Source: an uncultured Treponema sp. (GTDB lineage Bacteria > Spirochaetota > Spirochaetia > Treponematales > Treponemataceae). Taken from it: a stretch of DNA of 53,266 nucleotides. This document shows positions 1 through 8,297 of the stretch, piece after piece; the first letter of the stretch is position 1; every line of letters starts with the position of its first letter. The DNA is taken from positions 1 to 53,266 of the forward strand of contig CAKZZO010000133.1 of the NCBI GenBank assembly GCA_937885175.1. Direction: 5' to 3'. A program made the translations under genes and the position numbers. The notes under the pieces are model-generated. The model was given only the letters and a program-made list of their open reading frames with translations, had not been told where the DNA came from and made no database searches.

Positions 1-40
1 TCTTTTACCTGTGCCCTTTTTGTCTTACTTGTGAATGGAT

Positions 41-59
41 TATAATGCGTTTGCCCTGC
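41..59 (+). repeat. 19-bp sequence repeated near argA
   Basis: This 19-bp stretch, beginning TATAATGCGTTTG, is identical to positions 35754-35772 in front of argA. Here it is not part of a hairpin, whereas the argA copy is. It contains a TATAAT, so both copies could be -10 boxes, but no good -35 box is seen here. Function unknown. Confidence 0.5.
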
Positions 60-77
60 GTATCCCAAATTATTTGC

Positions 78-105
78 TTGACAAGTTTATTATACAAAGT
101 ATAAT
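78..105 (+). promoter_or_regulatory. Consensus sigma-70 promoter
   Basis: TTGACA at 78-83 and TATAAT at 100-105 are separated by 16 bp, a full match to both hexamers. Predicted start of transcription is near 112. No coding gene follows on this strand, so the likely product is the structured RNA at 112-205. Confidence 0.7.
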
Positions 106-111
106 AATGGT

Positions 112-205
112 TAGGTCGGGTCGCTCCCATGGAACATTCGTGTTTCGGGTATGCCGTGGCTGTGTGCTTCGGTGGAGATTAAAAGTTCCCGGCTTATTTT
201 ATTTT
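112..205 (+). ncRNA. Candidate small structured RNA
   Basis: A consensus promoter ends seven bases before this stretch. The RNA would open with AGGUCGGG (113-120), which pairs with CCCGGCUU (188-195) to form an 8-bp closing stem containing two G-U pairs. Inside, GAACA-UUCG-UGUUU forms a hairpin with a UUCG loop, and CCAUGG near 129-134 can pair with CCGUGG near 153-158. A T-rich stretch follows the closing stem and could end transcription. It does not match SRP RNA, 6S RNA, tmRNA or any riboswitch core recognised by eye. It converges on the minus-strand gene at 194-715 and could act antisense to its 3' end. Identity is unknown. Confidence 0.4.
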
Positions 206-715
206 CAAAAATTTATCTTTTTTTTCTATGTATAAATATACTTCTCTTGCATTTTCATTCTTGCTTATCGCCGCTTTTAGATTTCGTGCTTGAACTTTTG
301 AATAATATCCAGAAACCGTTATAAAACAGTTTGGAGCTTGCTCAACAGAACGGTTATATTGTGTCGTTATTTTATCGTCAGTATCTTTTAATTCAAGAAA
401 ATCTCTTTTTCCATCCTTTCTAAAAAAAGTATCAGCCTTACTCCGTTTTACATAGTTTTCATCAAGCAAATAGACATCAAAACCTTGTTTTGTAAGTATT
501 TCACAGGCTTTAACTTCGGATTTACAATCTCCATGTAATACGGCTTTGGTTTTACCTTTGGCAACATGAAACCCGTTATAATTTTCATACTCTTCATTTT
601 CGAGATAATCTAACAGTTTCTTTCGCTCTTTGGCGGAGAGCTCCATCACACCCTTCTCGGCGAATCTTCCATATTCATCTCTTGGGTGCACAGATGTGTT
701 AAAAGTGTTTTGCAT
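194..715 (-). CDS. Putative PD-(D/E)xK nuclease-like protein
   Basis: 173 aa, cytoplasmic, no signal peptide or membrane segment. The first 20 residues contain HPRDEYGRFA, a type of sequence often seen where toxin-like domains are joined to phage head proteins. The second half resembles CdiA C-terminal nuclease domains: Glu67 in a helix, Asp95 in a strand (KADTFF), then E108-L-K110, the order expected for a PD-(D/E)xK active site. A following QYNRSV helix would also fit. No strong ribosome-binding site is seen, and no recognisable immunity or phage gene lies beside it, so it may be a relic of a prophage or toxin cassette. The assignment rests on motif order only, and it could be an unrelated small protein. 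Confidence 0.45.
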   Translation of the reverse strand: MQNTFNTSVHPRDEYGRFAEKGVMELSAKERKKLLDYLENEEYENYNGFHVAKGKTKAVLHGDCKSEVKACEILTKQGFDVYLLDENYVKRSKADTFFRKDGKRDFLELKDTDDKITTQYNRSVEQAPNCFITVSGYYSKVQARNLKAAISKNENAREVYLYIEKKDKFLKIK

Positions 716-803
716 TGTTCTATCACTTCTAAAAGATATATTTATTATCTAATCTTATCTTGCATGATAAAGTCAAGGAAAAATCAGCAAAACGGCTTCA
801 TTG

Positions 804-881
804 TCAGAATGCCTTTGTGGCTGCGAGTTTCTGCCGTGCGTTTTCATATTCTTCCTGCTCCACTTCCACTTTTGTGCACAC
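804..881 (-). pseudogene. Possible 25-residue coding remnant
   Basis: On the minus strand a frame runs from a GTG at 881 to a TGA at 804-806. It encodes an acidic, helix-prone peptide with EVEQEEYENARQKLAATKAF at its end, which reads like the C-terminal coiled coil of a longer protein. It starts right at the terminator of the 935-1609 gene and has no ribosome-binding site. It may be the tail of a lost gene or chance. Nothing else is seen in the gap 716-883. Confidence 0.2.
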
Positions 882-883
882 TG

Positions 884-913
884 AAAAAAAAGGCTGCCCC
901 CATGGACAGCCTC
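884..913 (-). terminator. Intrinsic terminator
   Basis: AGGCTG and CAGCCT pair around a short loop and on the minus strand are followed by a run of eight T. It lies 22 bp after the stop codon of the membrane protein gene at 935-1609. Confidence 0.8.
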
Positions 914-934
914 TTGCATATTGTTTGTCAGCCC

Positions 935-1609
935 TTAAAAAGACCAAACAACACCAATTGACGGCTGAATGCGGAACTTGCCACGCAAATCACCGTCAGT
1001 AGTGTCAAATTTAACTGTCTCTGTTTTACTACCGTTTTTGTATTCGTATTCTGTTTCACCGAAAGAGCCACCAGCAACTAGATAACGACATGCAACGTCT
1101 GCATACAGACCAAAACTGGGCTTGAATTTAAATGCAAAGTATGCATCAGCACCTACGCTGAACATAGCATATCCCAATGTTGCTGTAAGGTCTGCGCTCT
1201 TGTTACCATAAGTGCTGCTTCTTGAAGTACTATAGGCTCCAATATCCAAGCCAATCATACCCAGCAGAGAAAGCGTCATTTTATCATCTCTGATAAATGA
1301 GTAACCTGCGCCAAGGTCAAGATTGCTGAAAAAACCAAGATTGGTATCTCTATCCTGAAGTTTAATATCTTTTGACGTAGCGAGACCAAGAGATTCAGCA
1401 GCCCTTACCGTAAAGCCATTCTGATGATAGCCCAAGTAAAAGCCTTTAACGCCATATCCCACCTGGAAAATATCATCTGCGCCACTCTTATCTATTCCAA
1501 TAGTTGAAATTGGTACTGTGAATCCAACGCCAACATTGTTTGTCCATGTTTTTGCAAACAAGCCTGTTGCCAGCAAAGCGATGGCCATAACGCTAAAAAT
1601 CTTTTTCAT
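935..1609 (-). CDS. Outer-membrane beta-barrel family protein
   Basis: 224 aa. A signal peptide (KK, then a hydrophobic stretch ending LLATGLFA) is followed by alternating hydrophobic and polar residues with many glycine and aromatic positions, and the chain ends VVWSF with a C-terminal Phe. This is the pattern of a small 8-12-strand outer-membrane barrel, exported and inserted in the outer membrane. Strands such as FSVGADAYFAFKF and SFGLYADVACRYL are visible. Start at 1609 is supported by the signal peptide and an AAGGAG-type site upstream. It is transcribed alone from a good promoter (1683-1710) and has its own terminator. Substrate or role is unknown; spirochaete genomes carry many such proteins of unknown function. 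Confidence 0.65.
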   Translation of the reverse strand: MKKIFSVMAIALLATGLFAKTWTNNVGVGFTVPISTIGIDKSGADDIFQVGYGVKGFYLGYHQNGFTVRAAESLGLATSKDIKLQDRDTNLGFFSNLDLGAGYSFIRDDKMTLSLLGMIGLDIGAYSTSRSSTYGNKSADLTATLGYAMFSVGADAYFAFKFKPSFGLYADVACRYLVAGGSFGETEYEYKNGSKTETVKFDTTDGDLRGKFRIQPSIGVVWSF

Positions 1610-1623
1610 GCTATAAACTCCTT

Positions 1624-1639
1624 ATACACAATTGTGTAT
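1624..1639. promoter_or_regulatory. 16-bp perfect palindrome in a 5' leader
   Basis: ATACACAATTGTGTAT is a perfect palindrome between the predicted transcription start (about 1676) and the ATG of the outer-membrane gene. A dimeric regulator could bind it, or it could form a stem in the mRNA leader. Confidence 0.4.
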
Positions 1640-1682
1640 CTGCTATTTCATTTTTCTGTCATACGACAGACGCATTACTTCA

Positions 1683-1744
1683 ATGATACTATGAATTTTC
1701 ATTTTGTCAAGGGCATGACAGAAGTCGTGTAATGACAGAAGTCG
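1683..1744 (-). promoter_or_regulatory. Promoter with upstream direct repeats
   Basis: On the minus strand TTGACA (1705-1710) and TATCAT (1683-1688) are 16 bp apart, placing a start near 1676. Just upstream of the -35 box lie two copies of ATGACAGAAGTCG (1715-1727 and 1732-1744) whose starts are 17 bp apart. A related hairpin, CTGTC-ATAC-GACAG, sits in the leader around 1657-1670. The repeats look like binding sites for an activator or repressor of the outer-membrane gene. Confidence 0.55.
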
Positions 1745-1879
1745 GTCAGAGCAAAAGGCATTAAATCCATACCAATTGAACGTTGAGTCGTCAAAATAAA
1801 CTTGTTAAAAGTGAAATATTATGATATTCTTATGTTACAAAAGTGGTTTATCATCATATTTAACTACAGAGGTGTAAAT

Positions 1880-3031
1880 ATGCAGCATATTCAACGAAAT
1901 TTGGATGTACTTACCGTGCTTTCTAAAAAGTCGATGTTTCTCTTTGGACCTCGGCAGACAGGAAAATCCTCGTTTATAAAAAACCAGATTGCTGAGCAAG
2001 TCTCGCTTTACTGGACGCTTCTGGACGGACGCTTGCGCATAAAAGTTCTTGCTGACCCCGGGTTTTTGCGCCAGGAAGTGGAAATGCGCAATTTGCACGA
2101 CTGCATTATCGTCATTGATGAAATTCAAAAGTGTCCTGAGCTTTTGGACGAAATTCATTTTTTGATTGAGGATAGAAATATCCGTTTTTTGATGACAGGC
2201 TCTAGTGCGCGAAAATTAAAAGACACAGACGTGAACTTGCTTGGCGGCAGGGCAACACAGCGAAAATTCCATCCATTCAATTTTGCGGAAATCGGTATGG
2301 ACGAAAAGTATAACCTGCCCTTCATCTTTGAGCATGGACTTTTACCTTCACTGTTTCTGTCTGATAACCTTGACGAAGATGTAGCGGCATATATCGACAC
2401 GTATCTTACCGAAGAAATTGCGGCAGAGGGGGCATCCCGGAATATACCCGCATTTGCCCGCTTTTTGAATACGGCGGCGCAGACAAATGCGCAGATACTC
2501 AACTACACGAACATTGCAAACGACAGTCAATTACCCGTGCAGACCGTGCGCCAGTGGTATCAAGTGCTGGAAGACACGCTGTTGGGCTATCAGGTGGCTC
2601 CGTTCACTAAGACAACAAAACGCAAGGCTATTGCCACCGCAAAATTCTATTTCTTTGACATTGCCATTGCCCGCTCCTTGCGCAACATTCCCGCTCCCCA
2701 TGAAGGTACGGCAGAATATGGTGAATATTTTGAGCAACTGGTGTGCATGGAACTCAAAACATGGATTGACTATACCCGACCGCACAGCAAATTGACCTAC
2801 TGGCGCTCCACCTCAAACATGGAAGTTGACTTTTGCGTGGACGAAGAACTCGCCATCGAAGTAAAGTCCACCATGAACATAACAGAAAAACACTTAAAAG
2901 GCTTACGAGCCTTGCGCGAAGAAGGCATTTTTCAGCGGTACATCGTTGTCTGCCAGGAAGAACATCCGCGCCTATTCGATGGCATCGAAATCCTGCCATG
3001 GAAATACTTTTTTGAACAGTTGTGGAAGTAA
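1880..3031 (+). CDS. AAA-type ATPase with DUF4143 domain
   Basis: 383 aa. The start at 1880 is chosen because GAGGTG lies just upstream and the protein then begins in the usual family way; an earlier in-frame ATG at 1802 adds 26 residues with no site. Residues 23-30 form the Walker A loop (GPRQTGKS), D80-E81 the Walker B, followed by a sensor-like threonine (MTGSS). The last 200 residues are the DUF4143 region with a restriction-endonuclease-like fold; the stretch MEVDFCVDEELAIEVKS carries D and E-x-K residues. Members are common, often mobile and stand alone; some act as transcription or toxin-like regulators but the role of most is unknown. It is a single-gene unit on the opposite strand to its neighbours. 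Confidence 0.85.
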   Translation: MQHIQRNLDVLTVLSKKSMFLFGPRQTGKSSFIKNQIAEQVSLYWTLLDGRLRIKVLADPGFLRQEVEMRNLHDCIIVIDEIQKCPELLDEIHFLIEDRNIRFLMTGSSARKLKDTDVNLLGGRATQRKFHPFNFAEIGMDEKYNLPFIFEHGLLPSLFLSDNLDEDVAAYIDTYLTEEIAAEGASRNIPAFARFLNTAAQTNAQILNYTNIANDSQLPVQTVRQWYQVLEDTLLGYQVAPFTKTTKRKAIATAKFYFFDIAIARSLRNIPAPHEGTAEYGEYFEQLVCMELKTWIDYTRPHSKLTYWRSTSNMEVDFCVDEELAIEVKSTMNITEKHLKGLRALREEGIFQRYIVVCQEEHPRLFDGIEILPWKYFFEQLWK

Positions 3032-3037
3032 GCGGAG

Positions 3038-3068
3038 AAAAAAATCCACCCCGTTTTGGAGTGGATTT
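3038..3068 (-). terminator. Intrinsic terminator
   Basis: AAATCCAC (3042-3049) pairs with GTGGATTT (3061-3068). On the minus strand the stem is followed by a T run, so it ends transcription from the 1643-aa lipoprotein gene; the GC-rich repeat at 3067-3164 lies between that gene's stop codon and this stem. It may also slow transcription leaving the ATPase gene. Confidence 0.65.
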
Positions 3069-3164
3069 GGGCGCATCCCCGCGTATACGGGGTCGGGTGT
3101 TACGCGGCTTGCTTACGTGCGGTGCCTGTGGCACTGGCTTCGCCACCGCTCCATACCCTTGCGC
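3067..3164 (+). repeat. GC-rich dispersed repeat, copy 1
   Basis: Begins TTGGGCGC, has an internal hairpin CCCCGCGTATACGGGG followed by TCGGG, and ends CGCTCCATACCCTTGCGC. The same ends are shared with copies at 32760-32858 and, reversed, 8663-8770. It sits 31 bp after the stop codon of the minus-strand gene at 3195-8126, before its terminator. Confidence 0.65.
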
Positions 3165-3194
3165 TTGTTCTTTCCGCGTTAAGTGCGGAAAGAG

Positions 3195-6100
3195 TTAGTA
3201 AGCCTCAAATCTTTTTACACACAATGTGCCACCGTCTTGATTATTCGCAAAGACAAGATATACATTGCCAGTTGCTGTTGGCATAGCCGCCAGTTTTGTT
3301 TTAGTTGTTTCATAGAAAACCATAGAGGTCAGCACTTTTCCGGTAGAATCTATCAATGCGGCAACAGGATATGACTCCTTGTCTGTTGTTGATGAAGCGA
3401 GATATGTTATCGTAACAATTACCTTTTGTTCGCTGGAAGCAGTAATCATTAGGAACTGTCTGAAGTTTCTAAGATTGCCAATCGTGCTTCCAAATGTGTA
3501 ATCTGCTGAAGTACCCTGCATTTGAAATCCATCCTCTGAGGTTATACTATTTTCTGTAGTAGTCACACTTGCGTCAGGTATTGTCAATCCCTTTTCATGC
3601 CAGAAAGTAGCACCACCGATGTTGTAAATTTCATCGCTGTTGCTGATGTAATAAGTCATGGAAGGCTCAAACGAATTTACATTATCCCATGTCACAGTAC
3701 CTCCATTTGTGCTTCGCATCATCCAATGTGCTGATGACACATCAGTATATGAGAGTCCAACAAATGCCTGTGACGAACCTGCTTTTATTCCGTTGAATTC
3801 TGTATTAAATTCTGGTGACGATTCTTCGGTAAAGGAAATTTCTTCTACACGAACCATGCCGTCTTCGTCTCCGTTGCGGTCAAATACGACATACACGTTG
3901 CCTACCTCTGACACATATCCTGAAAGAGTTTTATATTGCGGGTTTGTACTGTATGAAAAACCCGTTTTATGAAAACCGGTGCACCATGTATGGTCTGGGT
4001 AACAATATGTATAATCTGCATTATCAGACGCACGGTTATCAACAATTTGCTTATCAAGAATTTTTCCGTTTTTGTCAACTAGAGCGATAACGGCATTGTT
4101 TGTAGTACATTTGCTTGACGGAATATTATAGAACGAAACATAGACACTTCCTGCACTCGAAGTGGTAACGGCGATAAATCCGCTTACTTTTGACAAATCG
4201 ACTTTCTCGGTATCTTTCACCAGTATGTTGTTATTCTGGTTAAGCAAAATACCCGAATATCCGCCGTGAGTGTCTCCAATTATTTGTGAAACATGTTCTG
4301 CTGATGTTTCTGCGTATACTATCGCCCCTTCGATATCCCGTGCTCCAGCACCCATATAATATGGCTCGAATGAAGAAAATGAAGATATTTTTGAGTATAT
4401 CTCATTGCCAGCGTCATCAAAGGTCTTTTTGTACCAATCGGACGGCCATTTGTATCCATCCCAAAATTTTGCACTGGTAGACTGTGACTTAATCTCATCC
4501 ACGGGAATCCACTTTGCGTAGAATGTGGTATTGTTAACAATACGCTGCCCGCGAAGCACGGGAGATGTATAATCCTTGTCGTAGAACCAGCCGCCAAAGA
4601 AATAACCTTCCCTGCCACGGGTTATGCCATCGCCAGTAACATCGATGTCCGCAGTGATAAGACCATCTTTTGCCGTTCGTGAGGCAACGCTATTCCAATC
4701 GCTTCTATATGAAACAAGGCTGTCCGTATATATGCCAATATCTTGTACCCATAAGCCGCCACCTTCGTCACCATTTCTGGTAAACACAAGATACACATTG
4801 CCAGCGATTTTTATATCGCCAGAAAGCGTGTATTGTGTGCTCTTTGCACCATCGCTGTCATCAACAACTTTTGAGTCAATTATGTTTCCTGCGGAGTCTA
4901 CCAAAGCGGCAAGCGTATTTGCAGTGCCTGTGATTTTGTCTGATGTTCCGTTATACACATGTGCCACAACCATTCCCGGTGTAGTAGCAGTAATCATCAC
5001 AAAAGCACCAAACGCCGTAATATCGGAAACTGTTTTGTCTGTAATAGAAATGTTTTTTGCCTTACTATAACCAATAAGACGAAGCCCCCGGCTGTCTGTT
5101 ACTGATGAGTTTTTCGCAACACGCATAACACTTAGGCTTCTTCCTGTCTGCCAATAAACCGCATCTCCGATTTTCTGAATACCTTTGTCCATATAATATT
5201 CAACATAGTTACTTGATGTATTGGTAAAATCGTAAATTTGAGTATAATCGTAGTCGCCAGTTTCCGAATTTTTCTCCGCAGTTCTTGTATAGTATTTTGC
5301 CGGTTGCAAGTCATCGTATGTACAATTGGCAAAATTTTGAGATGTGCCAGCATCTACTGAATCTAGGTCTGGTTGTACAAACATGCTAACACTTTGCACA
5401 TACAGTCCGCCATTCGCATCTCCGTTGCGGAAGAATACAAGATATACATTGCCTGCTTCTTTTACCGTACCTGTAAGCGTGTATGATGTCGTTCCTATGC
5501 CGCCATTTGAGGTCGATCTGTTGTCAATGTTTTGCCTTGTGAGTATATTTCCGTCTTTATCTAACAAGGCGGCAACGGCGTTGGTGGTTGTGCAACTGGA
5601 ACTTGTACTGTTGTACACCGTTGCCGTAACCGTTCCTGCACCCGTTGCCTTGAATATGAGGTATTGTTGCAAACTTGAAATTTGTACGGGGTTTTCTGTA
5701 GGGAATGTACCACTATTGGTAAAAGAAATTCCTTTGGAGTCTATTGCCCCAGACGAGACTTTTGCTTTTTCATCATACGATGTCATCTCTGTCCAAAATA
5801 CTGTACCGTTAATAACTTGTGCGCCGCTTCTAAGATAGTAGGTTGTATTTTCGCCAAAAGAACTTGCCTTAGTGTATGTATATTCGCCAGAGACTTCGTT
5901 TTTTGATGCACTCCGTGTATACCAGTCCGCAGAAGATACCTCAGCATACGTAAGTCCGCCAAAAGTTGCCGCTGAACTAAGGCTAAGAGTGCTTGTTGCA
6001 ACCCATTTTGCGTAAAATGTGGTATCTTTAGTGATTGGGTCGCCACGCATAACGGGATTGGTACGCGCAGCGTCGTAAAACCAACCGTCAAAAAGATAAC

Positions 6101-8126
6101 CGTCTCTTCCCCTCGTTGTACCTTTACCTGTTCTATAATTAACAGTTGTAACGTAACCCGTTGTAGTAGAAGGTGTCGCGTCCCCGTCGTTCCATTCATT
6201 TTCGTAGGTAATGGTATAGGTTGTTACATCTTTACCGCTTGCATCGGTGAATTTTGCGTACAGTCGCACATTGTCTTCGGTAACGGTAAACGCAGAGAAC
6301 GGTCGAGTATAGTTGCTGTCAAAATACCAACCCGCAAATGTGTAGCCATCTTTTACACCAGAAATCGTGGGCAAGTCGTCTTGTGTAAATTGTTCGCCAT
6401 ATTTTTTTGCTATGCCAGACGGTTTGGTAGCAAGAGACGCTGTATCAAAATAAACATTATAAACGGCTTCTTCAAACGAAATGCTCTGCACATACACTCC
6501 GCCAGTTGTGTCGCCGTTGCGAAAAAATGCAAGGTATACATCACCCGGTTCTTTTATGGTGCCTGTAAGTTCGTGGGCAGTTCTAGGAACGCTTCCTCGG
6601 TTATCGAGCGTTTTTTTTGCAAGAATGGTGCCGTCTTTGTCTAACAAAATAACAATGGCATTGGTGGCTGTTGTAATACTTGAACTTGTGCCGTTATATA
6701 CAATCGCCTTAATTGTTCCTGCGCTTGGCATTTTAAGCATAAGATATTGGTGCAAGTCTGAAGTTTGTAGCGATTCTTCAGCGGGAAAGACATCGCCATT
6801 TGTAAGGTAAAGTCCTTTTTCGTCAATTGCCTCATTTTCAACTTGGGGAGTTATGCTATAACTCATTGTTTCTGCCCAAATTACGGCACCACTAATAGTT
6901 TGTACGCCATTTCTTAGATAAAACTTTGTCCTATCTGCGGTGAAGGCTGTTTCTTTTGTGTATGTGTATTCACCTGAGCTTGCATCTTTATTTGCACTTC
7001 GAGTATACCAGTCAGCAGAAGAGACATCAGCATACGTAAGACCACCAAATGTTGCCGATGAACTAATGCTAAGACTGCTTACCGCAACCCATTTTGCGTA
7101 GAATGTGGTATCTTTAGTGATTGGGTCTCCACGCATAACGTGGTTTGTGTATGTAGCATCATAGAACCAGCCGCCAAAGAGGTAGCCGTCTCTTCCCCTG
7201 GTTGTACCTATACCCGTTCTGTCATTTGCACTCGTCACATATCCTGTTGTAGTTGTAGGTGAATTGTCTGCATCGGGGCAGTCGTTCACATAGGAAATGG
7301 TATAGGTTACTACAGCATTTCCACTGGCATCGGTAAATTTTGCATACAGTCGTACATTGTCTTGGGTTACGGTAAATTCTGCAAACGGAGTGGTATGTGC
7401 GGAATCAAGATACCAGCCTGCAAAAGTGTAGCCATCTTTTACGTCAGAAAGTGTAGGCAAGTCGGCTTGTGTAAACTGCTCACCTGGTTTTTTTGCTACA
7501 CCAGATGGTTTGGTGGCAAGGTTTGTTACATCAAAGTAGACATAGTATTTGATTTCCTCTGGTTCAGATGACGTAGAAGTCCATTTTGCATACAGTGTTA
7601 TATTCGTTGTAATTGTAGTGGTAAAGTCAAACGCTGTGGTTAAGGCTGCATTGCTATACCAGCCTGCAAAGGTGAACCCTTCTCTTGTCGGGTCAGTTGG
7701 CTTGCTTACCCTTCCGCCTTTTTGTACAGCTTTTTGGGCAACGGCGTTTCCACCAGTGGTGTTAAAAATGACAAGAACCTCGTTTGGAGAAAGTTCCTCC
7801 CATACCGCATACAATGTAATTGTTTTTGTAACATACAATTTTCCACCATCAAGATAGTCTGCGGTAGTCGCATTTTGTGTGATTGCCCAACCTAAAAATT
7901 TGTAGCCTTCACGTGTCAATTCGAGTGTGGCTGCCGGTGTGAGTGAAATTTCTCCTGCGGCTACATCTTGTGAAGAAGTTCCGATTAACCCACCGTTCGG
8001 GTTAAATACTACGGTATACGTATTTGGTAATCTTTCTCCCTCGTCATTACCATCATCATTAGAACAAGCGGCAAATGTGAATATTATTACCGCAAGAAAC
8101 GCAAAAAGGCGTACAAAGTTTTTCAT
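3195..8126 (-). CDS. Giant InlB-repeat surface lipoprotein
   Basis: 1643 aa. The second ATG (8126) is preferred because GGAG lies six bases before it; the first ATG at 8132 abuts the site. The lipobox TFAAC gives a lipidated Cys21 followed by SNDDG. Residues about 40-190 hold two Listeria-Bacteroides (InlB B-type, Flg_new) repeats ending in TLYAKW-like strands. From about residue 195 a unit of about 363 residues is duplicated (next copy from about 558), and each unit contains further InlB repeats plus a module of about 170 residues that begins like FGGLTYADVSSADWYTRS and ends like GNVYLVFFRNGD. That module occurs about five times, the later copies more diverged. It is likely a surface adhesin or polysaccharide-binding protein. 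It is divergent from the XRE gene at 8298, which may control it. Confidence 0.8.
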   Translation of the reverse strand: MKNFVRLFAFLAVIIFTFAACSNDDGNDEGERLPNTYTVVFNPNGGLIGTSSQDVAAGEISLTPAATLELTREGYKFLGWAITQNATTADYLDGGKLYVTKTITLYAVWEELSPNEVLVIFNTTGGNAVAQKAVQKGGRVSKPTDPTREGFTFAGWYSNAALTTAFDFTTTITTNITLYAKWTSTSSEPEEIKYYVYFDVTNLATKPSGVAKKPGEQFTQADLPTLSDVKDGYTFAGWYLDSAHTTPFAEFTVTQDNVRLYAKFTDASGNAVVTYTISYVNDCPDADNSPTTTTGYVTSANDRTGIGTTRGRDGYLFGGWFYDATYTNHVMRGDPITKDTTFYAKWVAVSSLSISSSATFGGLTYADVSSADWYTRSANKDASSGEYTYTKETAFTADRTKFYLRNGVQTISGAVIWAETMSYSITPQVENEAIDEKGLYLTNGDVFPAEESLQTSDLHQYLMLKMPSAGTIKAIVYNGTSSSITTATNAIVILLDKDGTILAKKTLDNRGSVPRTAHELTGTIKEPGDVYLAFFRNGDTTGGVYVQSISFEEAVYNVYFDTASLATKPSGIAKKYGEQFTQDDLPTISGVKDGYTFAGWYFDSNYTRPFSAFTVTEDNVRLYAKFTDASGKDVTTYTITYENEWNDGDATPSTTTGYVTTVNYRTGKGTTRGRDGYLFDGWFYDAARTNPVMRGDPITKDTTFYAKWVATSTLSLSSAATFGGLTYAEVSSADWYTRSASKNEVSGEYTYTKASSFGENTTYYLRSGAQVINGTVFWTEMTSYDEKAKVSSGAIDSKGISFTNSGTFPTENPVQISSLQQYLIFKATGAGTVTATVYNSTSSSCTTTNAVAALLDKDGNILTRQNIDNRSTSNGGIGTTSYTLTGTVKEAGNVYLVFFRNGDANGGLYVQSVSMFVQPDLDSVDAGTSQNFANCTYDDLQPAKYYTRTAEKNSETGDYDYTQIYDFTNTSSNYVEYYMDKGIQKIGDAVYWQTGRSLSVMRVAKNSSVTDSRGLRLIGYSKAKNISITDKTVSDITAFGAFVMITATTPGMVVAHVYNGTSDKITGTANTLAALVDSAGNIIDSKVVDDSDGAKSTQYTLSGDIKIAGNVYLVFTRNGDEGGGLWVQDIGIYTDSLVSYRSDWNSVASRTAKDGLITADIDVTGDGITRGREGYFFGGWFYDKDYTSPVLRGQRIVNNTTFYAKWIPVDEIKSQSTSAKFWDGYKWPSDWYKKTFDDAGNEIYSKISSFSSFEPYYMGAGARDIEGAIVYAETSAEHVSQIIGDTHGGYSGILLNQNNNILVKDTEKVDLSKVSGFIAVTTSSAGSVYVSFYNIPSSKCTTNNAVIALVDKNGKILDKQIVDNRASDNADYTYCYPDHTWCTGFHKTGFSYSTNPQYKTLSGYVSEVGNVYVVFDRNGDEDGMVRVEEISFTEESSPEFNTEFNGIKAGSSQAFVGLSYTDVSSAHWMMRSTNGGTVTWDNVNSFEPSMTYYISNSDEIYNIGGATFWHEKGLTIPDASVTTTENSITSEDGFQMQGTSADYTFGSTIGNLRNFRQFLMITASSEQKVIVTITYLASSTTDKESYPVAALIDSTGKVLTSMVFYETTKTKLAAMPTATGNVYLVFANNQDGGTLCVKRFEAY

Positions 8127-8149
8127 ATACATCTCCTCGAATTTGAAAT

Positions 8150-8170
8150 ATTCTATCTTATAGATAGAAT
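8150..8170. promoter_or_regulatory. Operator-like inverted repeat between divergent genes
   Basis: ATTCTATCT and AGATAGAAT form perfect 9-bp arms around a 3-bp centre, 24 bp upstream of the giant lipoprotein start. The gap to the XRE regulator gene is only 171 bp, so this is a likely binding site for that regulator. A partial half-site, TAGATAGGA, lies further right. Confidence 0.5.
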
Positions 8171-8253
8171 TAGTAATATTATTGTAGGGGTAAAATAGTA
8201 ATAAATCAAGTTTAAAAATAGAATAGTTAATTTCTAGATAGGATTATATGCTT

Positions 8254-8281
8254 TTGCAAAAGTTTTATAACAGAGTATAGT
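8254..8281 (+). promoter_or_regulatory. Promoter of the XRE regulator gene
   Basis: TTGCAA (8254-8259) and TATAGT (8276-8281) are 16 bp apart. Predicted start of transcription is near 8288, leaving a leader of only about ten bases without a ribosome-binding site before the ATG at 8298. Confidence 0.5.
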
Positions 8282-8297
8282 AAATTATCGTTTTTAT

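Noticed and set aside
112..205. SRP 4.5S RNA identity for the candidate small RNA
   Set aside because: The conserved GGAAG-type loop and asymmetric internal loop of SRP helix 8 are not present.
3046..3200. CRISPR-like CATCCCCGCGTATACGGGG near 3075
   Set aside because: It resembles a type I-E repeat stem but occurs once, with no spacers or cas genes. It belongs to the GC-rich dispersed repeat.
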